Shown here one piece after another: positions 58,960 to 64,000 of a stretch of DNA of 64,000 bases. The notes under the pieces are model-generated. The model had not been told where the DNA came from and did no database searches. It saw only the letters and a list, made by a program, of their open reading frames with translations. The DNA is taken from positions 248,001 to 312,000 of the forward strand of contig FMXS01000003.1 in the NCBI GenBank assembly GCA_900104495.1, read 5' to 3'. The DNA is from Ruminococcaceae bacterium FB2012. Lineage in GTDB: Bacteria; Bacillota; Clostridia; Oscillospirales; Ruminococcaceae. Both the position numbers and the translations under genes were made by a program. Every line of letters begins with the position of its first letter. Position 1 is the first letter of the stretch.

Positions 58960-60339
58960 TTATCCGACCTTGTGAGCCGCCAGCGTGATGACGCTCATCA
59001 GAAGCATTGCCGCCAGCGCAGCCGTTCTGCCCACACGCATGATGCCCATTCCCTGGGGCGAGCTTTCCTCGATGCCCTTGACGCCCTTTTTGAGCAGGCT
59101 CTTCACAGGCACGCATACGCAGCAGAATCCGATGATGACAAGATACAGATTTTCCAGCAGCACCTTTTTCAGCGCCTTGGTGAGGATGTATTCATTCCCC
59201 GAGCCGAAGAGTGAGAGCAGCCAGCTCTTGTATTCTTCAAGGCCGCTGAAGCGTATAGCTCCCAGTATGACCGTAGCCAGCAGGAAAACATACAGCGCCT
59301 TCACCGCCGCGGGAATCTTCTTTTTGGCATTCTCCGGGACAAGCCTTTCGATCATCAGCACGGCGCCCAAAGCTATGCCCGCCGCCAGGAAGGGATAGCC
59401 GATCTTATACCACAATGCGATCAGCACGCAGCCGATCAGCGTGCATACTGCCGCAAAGAAATCGTTCCCCTTGGTGAACATCCGGAAGAAGTCCTCAAAG
59501 AGCCGGATAAGCGTGGTATTGGCGCTCTTGACAAAGCCTGTGAGCATATCCTTCACGGAAAGGTCGCGGTAGTTTTCTTCGTATTCAAAGCCTGCCAGCA
59601 GGCCGATGCCCTTGGCCATATCGCAGAGGGCGGTGAAGGTGAACCAGCACTCCCCGAAGTAGGCCAGCATACCGATCCAGCTGCCCGCAAGGGTGGTGTC
59701 CTTATGCTCGAGACCGGCGGTGGCTATCCTGCCGAAGGCGGGAGCCAGTATCACATACTTCGCCAGTCCCGCGACGAAGCGGTCGAGACCGTCCGAGAGC
59801 TTTTTCCCGGTGATGCTGCGCTTTCTGATCTGCGGCTCCATATCGCCGTAGCGCACCACGGGGCCCGCCATTACGAAATGGTAGGAGACCATATATGTAA
59901 GCAGGCAGAAGTAGTTCTTCTCCGCTTTGCAGCGTCCGCTGAAAACATCAAGGCTATAAGAAAATCCCTTGGCGGTGTACCATGCTGCTCCCATAGGGAT
60001 GACCGCATCCTTCAGGTGGAAGACGCTGTCCTCCGGGAAGAGGGAGTTCTGCGCAAAGAGGATGAACAGCCCTATGTTCACGGCGCCGTCCAGTGCCAGC
60101 AGGGCTCCTGCGGCGGCGCGGCTGTTGACCCGCAGCTTCCCGATGCCCAGCCCGATCAGATACTCCGAGACCGAAGAGGCAAAGATAAGCAGGCACCACA
60201 AAGGCTTGCCCCAGCTGATGAAGGCAGCGGAGGTGATTATCAGTATAAGATTTTTATACTCGGCGCTGCGGTCCATGGACGAAAGCAGCACCGACACGGG
60301 CAGCACCCCTAAAAAGAAAAGCAGTTCGGAATAAACCAA
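58960..60339 (-). CDS. MBOAT-fold membrane protein lacking catalytic histidines
   Basis: 459 residues, about ten membrane segments. Landmarks of the AlgI/DltB-type membrane O-acyltransferases are present in order: IPMGAAWYTAKGFSYSLDVF (for the PxGxSFYTF..SYxIDVY word), MAGPVVRYGDMEPQI, and CDMAKGIGLLAGFEYEENY. The next block should hold the catalytic His as FWRRWHISLS but reads MLTGFVKSANTTL. The second conserved spot LWHG reads LWYK (about 309-312). So acyl transfer in the known way looks impossible. The start is TTG, after GGGGGT, with its own promoter. It heads a six-gene operon. It could be a scaffold, a transporter or a relic. Confidence 0.8.
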   Translation of the reverse strand: MVYSELLFFLGVLPVSVLLSSMDRSAEYKNLILIITSAAFISWGKPLWCLLIFASSVSEYLIGLGIGKLRVNSRAAAGALLALDGAVNIGLFILFAQNSLFPEDSVFHLKDAVIPMGAAWYTAKGFSYSLDVFSGRCKAEKNYFCLLTYMVSYHFVMAGPVVRYGDMEPQIRKRSITGKKLSDGLDRFVAGLAKYVILAPAFGRIATAGLEHKDTTLAGSWIGMLAYFGECWFTFTALCDMAKGIGLLAGFEYEENYRDLSVKDMLTGFVKSANTTLIRLFEDFFRMFTKGNDFFAAVCTLIGCVLIALWYKIGYPFLAAGIALGAVLMIERLVPENAKKKIPAAVKALYVFLLATVILGAIRFSGLEEYKSWLLSLFGSGNEYILTKALKKVLLENLYLVIIGFCCVCVPVKSLLKKGVKGIEESSPQGMGIMRVGRTAALAAMLLMSVITLAAHKVG

Positions 60340-60486
60340 ATCAGAACCCCCGCATCATTGATCTTCGGACAGTTGTTTTTCCTCCGGGCGATAGGTCCGG
60401 CCTATAAAATTCTTGCATAGCCGGAGAAGGTCTTCGACGGCAAACAATTGACCAAAGTCTAAAAACAATTGCTTTTTGCTCTAATT

Positions 60487-60515
60487 ATTTTAACACAATT
60501 CACAAATTTAAGCAA
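60487..60515 (-). promoter_or_regulatory. Promoter of the MBOAT / radical-SAM operon
   Basis: TTGCTT, a 17-base spacer and TAAAAT on the minus strand, with a leader of about 140 bases before the TTG start. Confidence 0.6.
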
Positions 60516-60564
60516 GTAAAATTATAAAGAAAATAAAACTTTTCATCAAATGAACACAAAAGGC

Positions 60565-60593
60565 TTTTCATTATGAATTATTTATGGTATAAT
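60565..60593 (+). promoter_or_regulatory. Promoter of the epimerase gene
   Basis: TTTTCA, a 17-base spacer and a perfect TATAAT. The -35 box is weak. Confidence 0.55.
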
Positions 60594-60701
60594 ATATATG
60601 CTTTTATTATATATGATTTTAATATGACTGCGGAAAAAAACGAATTCATCAGATGAAAATTATTCGTCTGCTCCGCGGCCTTCGGGAAGGAGCTGAAGAA
60701 T

Positions 60702-61631
60702 ATGGCATCTATACTTGTTACGGGTGCGAGCGGATTTATCGGGATGCAGCTGGTTGACTCGCTGCTCCGCAAGAAACACAGAATCTTCGGAACGGATAAT
60801 ACTCCCAACGGACAGATCGGCCTCGATCAGAACTATTCCTTCGTCCAGTGCGACCCCACGGATAAGGATTCGGTCTCGGGGATAATCTCCTCGAACAATA
60901 TCGACACCGTTATACATCTTGCCAATTCTGTGGATAACGATCTTGATTCCTATATCACCGACAACGAGCTCAAACGCGCCAAGCTGACGGATAAGTATAT
61001 CTACGAGGCGGCGGACAAATATGCCGTCAAGAACTTTATCCTGCTTTCCACCACCTATGTCTACGGTGCGCAGAAGGGCAGAGAACCTATCCGCGAGACC
61101 ACTTCGGAAAAGGGCAGCACCAATTACTGCGAGCTCAAGCTGACCAGCGAGAAGTATCTGATGAAGGCCTTCAAGAAATCCGATACCGTTCCCGTTATCG
61201 CCAGAGTGGCCCCGATCTATACAGCGGAATATACTCAGAATCTCCGTGACCGCGTCTATGACACCAAGGACGACGTGGGCTATTTCTTCAACGACGGAAA
61301 CTACGGCTTCTCCTTCTGCTGCCTATATAATTTCATAGACTTCTGCAAGGGCATCATCGCCGTCCCCTCGGGACGTTACGACGGCATCTATAACGTCTGC
61401 GATACCGAGATAATCACCGCCAAGCAGATACTCGACTACGAGCGCGATCATAACCGCATCGGCGCTATCGTGCAGAAAGCCTCGGGGTTCAGCCTCGGTT
61501 TCAATAAGGCCAAGGCCCGTACCGACTACCGCTATTTCGACCCCTCGGCTACTTTCCAGAACTGGCGCATAGACAATACCAAAGCCCGCCGTATCTGCCC
61601 GATGAAGTGGACCCTGTCCAATACAAAGTAA
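60702..61631 (+). CDS. NAD-dependent epimerase/dehydratase
   Basis: 309 residues. Extended short-chain dehydrogenase: NAD loop TGASGFIGMQL at the start, LLSTTYVYG (Ser/Thr of the triad), and the YxxxK pair in TNYCELKLTSEKY. These enzymes change nucleotide sugars for surface polysaccharides. The late region lacks the usual long sugar-binding tail motifs, and the substrate is unknown. AAGGAG lies 9 bases before the ATG. The gene stands alone with promoter and terminator. Confidence 0.88.
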   Translation: MASILVTGASGFIGMQLVDSLLRKKHRIFGTDNTPNGQIGLDQNYSFVQCDPTDKDSVSGIISSNNIDTVIHLANSVDNDLDSYITDNELKRAKLTDKYIYEAADKYAVKNFILLSTTYVYGAQKGREPIRETTSEKGSTNYCELKLTSEKYLMKAFKKSDTVPVIARVAPIYTAEYTQNLRDRVYDTKDDVGYFFNDGNYGFSFCCLYNFIDFCKGIIAVPSGRYDGIYNVCDTEIITAKQILDYERDHNRIGAIVQKASGFSLGFNKAKARTDYRYFDPSATFQNWRIDNTKARRICPMKWTLSNTK

Positions 61632-61647
61632 AGCAAAAACGAATTTT

Positions 61648-61682
61648 AAAGGAGCCTCACGGGCTCCTTTTTATTTTATGGT
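61648..61682 (+). terminator. Terminator of the epimerase gene
   Basis: Nine-base stem AAAGGAGCC/GGCTCCTTT with loop TCACG, followed by TTATTTTAT. Confidence 0.85.
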
Positions 61683-61790
61683 CATCCCTTTTACTTACCG
61701 AATTACAGATTGGCGCGGTGTTTGATATTTTCAAAAAACATATCTTTATCCGTATGAGGTGTACCCGAATTGCGCCGCCCGCGCTCGGGC

Positions 61791-63050
61791 TCAGTTGTGG
61801 GCTATCGCCAGTATCTCGCCTTTCTTGTCCTCGCTGCCCTGGGCCATGCTGATCTCCACGGTGTATTCCGTCTCGGACACCTGCATACCCAGCAGAGCGG
61901 TCTGCGGGTTGCCGAATCCCCCGCTGGTGACGGTCTTTATCTGCTTCTCGTCGTAAGGCTCACCGTCGCAGGTGATCTTCACCTTCAGATCTCCGAACTT
62001 GCCCGTCTTGACTTCCTTGTAGACCAGGTGGGCAAACTTCCCCTTGAACTTGAACACCAGCGGCTCGTTGCCGGTGTCGGGTTCGTAGGTCCAGCCGTTA
62101 TTGAAATGCGCCACCGTGGAGCCTTCCTTCCAGCTTCCCAGGCTCACGGGCTCGATATCCCCGTTTTCAAGGAGCTTCATCCCTTGCTGGATCATCACGC
62201 TCATTCCCTGCGGGGGATAGGAGCGGGCTTCGGTCTCGGTGTCGGCGGCTTTGCCGAAATAGCTGTCGATCATCTCCGCCACAAGAGCGTGACCGGAGAC
62301 GTTGGGGTGGGACTTGTCGTCGGAGAAATCCTCCCACTTCATCCTGCCGTTTTCAAACATGAACCGCAAGGCGTCACAGTAGGAGATCATGGGCAGTCCG
62401 TAGTATTCGCCTATGTTTTTCATATAGTCCTGGGCGGAGTAGTCATCGGCGGTGACGGAGAACAGCAGCACCGGCGCACAGTCGTGCTCCAGAAGCTCCC
62501 GGACTATGGACTCGTAGGAAGCTTGGCAGTCCTCGTTGGAGCTGTCGTTCACCGCAAACTCCACAAAGCAGATATCCGGCCCGTGAGAAAGGACATCTCT
62601 TTCAAGTCGGAGATTCCCGAGATAGGAAGGCGTCCCCGAGATGCCGGCGTTCACATAGCTGATGTTGTTTCCGCCGTCCTTGCCGAAGCGCTCTTTGAAC
62701 TTGTCGAAGGAGACCTTTGCATAGCAAAGCTCGTCTCCGCCGCCCACGCCCTCGGTAATGGAGCCGCCCAGGTAGGCCACGGTGACCTTTTCGCCGGCTT
62801 TCGCCTTCTCGATCTTCCTGCGGACGGGGCCGGTGTCACCCAGCGTCACCAGAGACTTTTCTATCATCGCCCGATGCCACTCCTCGTCGGTCTCGGGGAG
62901 CTTTTCGGGAACGCTTTCAGCGATGCTCTCCGCCGCTGAGCTGACATCGGCCCTGCTCTCCGTGACAGACGAACTCTCCCCGCTTCCGCAGCCCGCAAGC
63001 AGGCAGACAGACATCACGATCGCAGCGGCGGCGGTCATCCTTTTCTTCAT
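61791..63050 (-). CDS. SGNH/GDSL-family lipoprotein hydrolase
   Basis: 419 residues. A lipoprotein signal ends in LLAGC, so the mature protein should be fixed to the outer face of the membrane. A Ser/Glu linker is followed by the SGNH hydrolase: AYLGGSITEG (Ser nucleophile), NAGISGTPS (Gly), VEFAVNDSS (Asn) and DDKSHPNVSG (Asp and His). A beta-rich domain of about 140 residues closes the protein, similar to those on carbohydrate esterases. Deacetylation of polysaccharide is likely for the family; the actual ester is unknown. It lies downstream of the sugar-ABC ATPase gene, 74 bases away, in the same direction. Confidence 0.88.
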   Translation of the reverse strand: MKKRMTAAAAIVMSVCLLAGCGSGESSSVTESRADVSSAAESIAESVPEKLPETDEEWHRAMIEKSLVTLGDTGPVRRKIEKAKAGEKVTVAYLGGSITEGVGGGDELCYAKVSFDKFKERFGKDGGNNISYVNAGISGTPSYLGNLRLERDVLSHGPDICFVEFAVNDSSNEDCQASYESIVRELLEHDCAPVLLFSVTADDYSAQDYMKNIGEYYGLPMISYCDALRFMFENGRMKWEDFSDDKSHPNVSGHALVAEMIDSYFGKAADTETEARSYPPQGMSVMIQQGMKLLENGDIEPVSLGSWKEGSTVAHFNNGWTYEPDTGNEPLVFKFKGKFAHLVYKEVKTGKFGDLKVKITCDGEPYDEKQIKTVTSGGFGNPQTALLGMQVSETEYTVEISMAQGSEDKKGEILAIAHN

Positions 63051-63074
63051 AAATGCCTCCCTTCCTTAACAGAT

Positions 63075-63100
63075 AGGCCCTCCCGTCTCCGGAAGGGCCT
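63075..63100 (-). other. Hairpin between msmK-type and SGNH genes
   Basis: AGGCCCT and AGGGCCT pair around a 12-base loop with partial extra pairing. No clear T-run, so a weak terminator or a processing site are both possible. Confidence 0.4.
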
Positions 63101-63124
63101 GATAAATGTTCTGTGTAAATGTTA

Positions 63125-64000
63125 TCAGTTGATAACAGCCTTCTCTGTATCCTTGTCGAACAGGTGGATCCTGTTGGGATCGAGAGCGATCTTGATCTCG
63201 TCCTGAGGACGGGCGGTGGATCTGGGCGATACTCTTGCGGTAAGAGGAATACCCTCGCAGGTGAGGTACAGATAGGTCTCTGCGCCCATCATTTCAGTTA
63301 CTTCAACGGTAGCGTTTACGACGCCTGTTGTAGCGGAGGAGATGAACATCTCTTCGTCATGCAGGCACTCGGGACGGATACCGAGAACAACTTCCTGGTC
63401 TACCAGCGGCTCAAGGAGCTCTTCGTCTACCTTAGCCTCGGGAACCTCTACCTGATACTTAACGCCTCTGGAGGTCTTGGTATCCTCGGAACCGAACTCA
63501 ACAACATATCTGCCGTTTACCTTGAGCAGCTTAGCGTCGATGAAGTTCATCTGAGGAGATCCGATGAAGCCTGCAACGAACTGGTTAACAGGGTTATTGT
63601 AAAGGTTTGTAGGAGTATCGATCTGCTGGATGTAACCGTCCTTCATAACAACGATACGGTCACCCATTGTCATAGCCTCGGTCTGGTCATGGGTTACATA
63701 GATGAATGTAGTACCCAGTTTCTTATGGAGCTTGGAGATCTCGGTTCTCATCTGAGCTCTCAGCTTGGCATCGAGGTTGGAAAGAGGCTCGTCGAGCAGG
63801 AACACCTGAGGCTCACGCACGATAGCACGGCCCAGCGCAACACGCTGTCTCTGACCGCCGGAGAGAGCCTTCGGCTTTCTGTCCAGCAGGTGAGCGATGT
63901 CAAGGATCCTTGCAGCTTCTTCAACTTTTCTTGCGATCTCGTCCTTGGGCACCTTGCGGAGCTTCAGGCCGAATGCCATGTTCTCAAAAACGGTCATGTG
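63125..64000 (-). CDS. msmK: Sugar ABC transporter ATPase (MsmK/UgpC type), N-terminus missing
   Basis: The last 291 or so residues of an ABC ATPase; the start, with Walker A, lies beyond the window edge. Signature LSGGQRQRVALGRAIV, Walker B VFLLDEPLSNLDAKLRA, switch YVTHDQTEAMTMGDRI and the C-terminal regulatory TOBE/OB domain (FIGSPQMNF, GIRPECLHDE) are all visible. Such ATPases energise uptake of oligosaccharides and may serve several permeases at once. No permease gene is in view. Codon use looks more like that of highly expressed genes (dnaK, asd) than of the neighbours. Confidence 0.95.
   Translation of the reverse strand, partial: HMTVFENMAFGLKLRKVPKDEIARKVEEAARILDIAHLLDRKPKALSGGQRQRVALGRAIVREPQVFLLDEPLSNLDAKLRAQMRTEISKLHKKLGTTFIYVTHDQTEAMTMGDRIVVMKDGYIQQIDTPTNLYNNPVNQFVAGFIGSPQMNFIDAKLLKVNGRYVVEFGSEDTKTSRGVKYQVEVPEAKVDEELLEPLVDQEVVLGIRPECLHDEEMFISSATTGVVNATVEVTEMMGAETYLYLTCEGIPLTARVSPRSTARPQDEIKIALDPNRIHLFDKDTEKAVIN

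Larger units (their letters stand above)
60340..60701. other. AT-rich divergent intergenic region
   Basis: About 360 bases between the MBOAT operon and the epimerase gene. It holds one probable promoter in each direction and long A/T tracts. No open frame with ribosome site and no further hairpin were seen. Confidence 0.6.

Overview
This window looks like a chromosomal segment of a gut anaerobe of the Oscillospiraceae, most likely a Ruminococcus or close relative. Two secreted proteins end in cellulosomal dockerin modules. A HrcA/CIRCE heat-shock operon, a Phe T-box, a lysine riboswitch, an orphan IreB, rubrerythrin and several radical-SAM enzymes fit a strictly anaerobic Firmicute. Coding sequence is fairly GC-rich, and most sigma-A promoters have a TTGACA-like box 17 bases from a TATAAT-like box. 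I see no prophage, insertion sequence, CRISPR array or rRNA.

Layout. 1-4.9 kb: a truncated secreted protein gene, an aldo/keto reductase with ferredoxin tail, and a sortase-type surface lipase-like protein. 5.0-5.5 kb: four tRNA genes (Val, Asp, Phe, Gly) under one promoter. 5.5-8.1 kb: a four-gene operon with an ExbB/ExbD-like proton channel. 8.3-13.6 kb: two dockerin proteins around citrate synthase. 13.7-16.4 kb: a MATE transporter, an acetyltransferase, and HU with a histone-H1-like partner. 16.8-21.5 kb: a hypothetical-hflX-GNAT-small membrane protein-Nudix-phenylacetate-CoA ligase cluster. 21.6-23.5 kb: an ECF sigma factor and an anti-sigma-like protein with a duplicated outer domain. 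23.7-29.0 kb: hrcA-grpE-dnaK-dnaJ and a small ORF. 29.2-34.8 kb: an FtsX-type ABC exporter with a two-component system. 34.9-37.0 kb: a nucleotidyltransferase, rubrerythrin and ireB. 37.2-40.9 kb: pheST behind a T-box. 41-47.4 kb: a nine-gene cluster holding queA and tgt. 47.5-50.8 kb: lysine riboswitch, asd, dapA, dapB. 50.8-54.4 kb: GGDEF protein, comM, alpha/beta hydrolase. 54.6-60.3 kb: a six-gene operon with an MBOAT-fold protein, a Ser/Thr-rich DHHW-like fragment, three radical-SAM enzymes and a HisC-type aminotransferase. 60.7-64 kb: an epimerase, an SGNH lipoprotein and a truncated sugar-ABC ATPase.

Most remarkable are two loci. In one, a proton-channel pair of the ExbB/ExbD type sits with a third, ExbD-fold protein and a metallophosphoesterase in an apparently Gram-positive cell. 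In the other, a membrane O-acyltransferase-fold protein has lost both conserved catalytic histidine positions and lies next to a DHHW-type protein that keeps only its membrane-proximal start, as if a cell-surface acylation pair had been disarmed or repurposed together. All function calls rest on reading motifs and alignment from memory; no database search was run.
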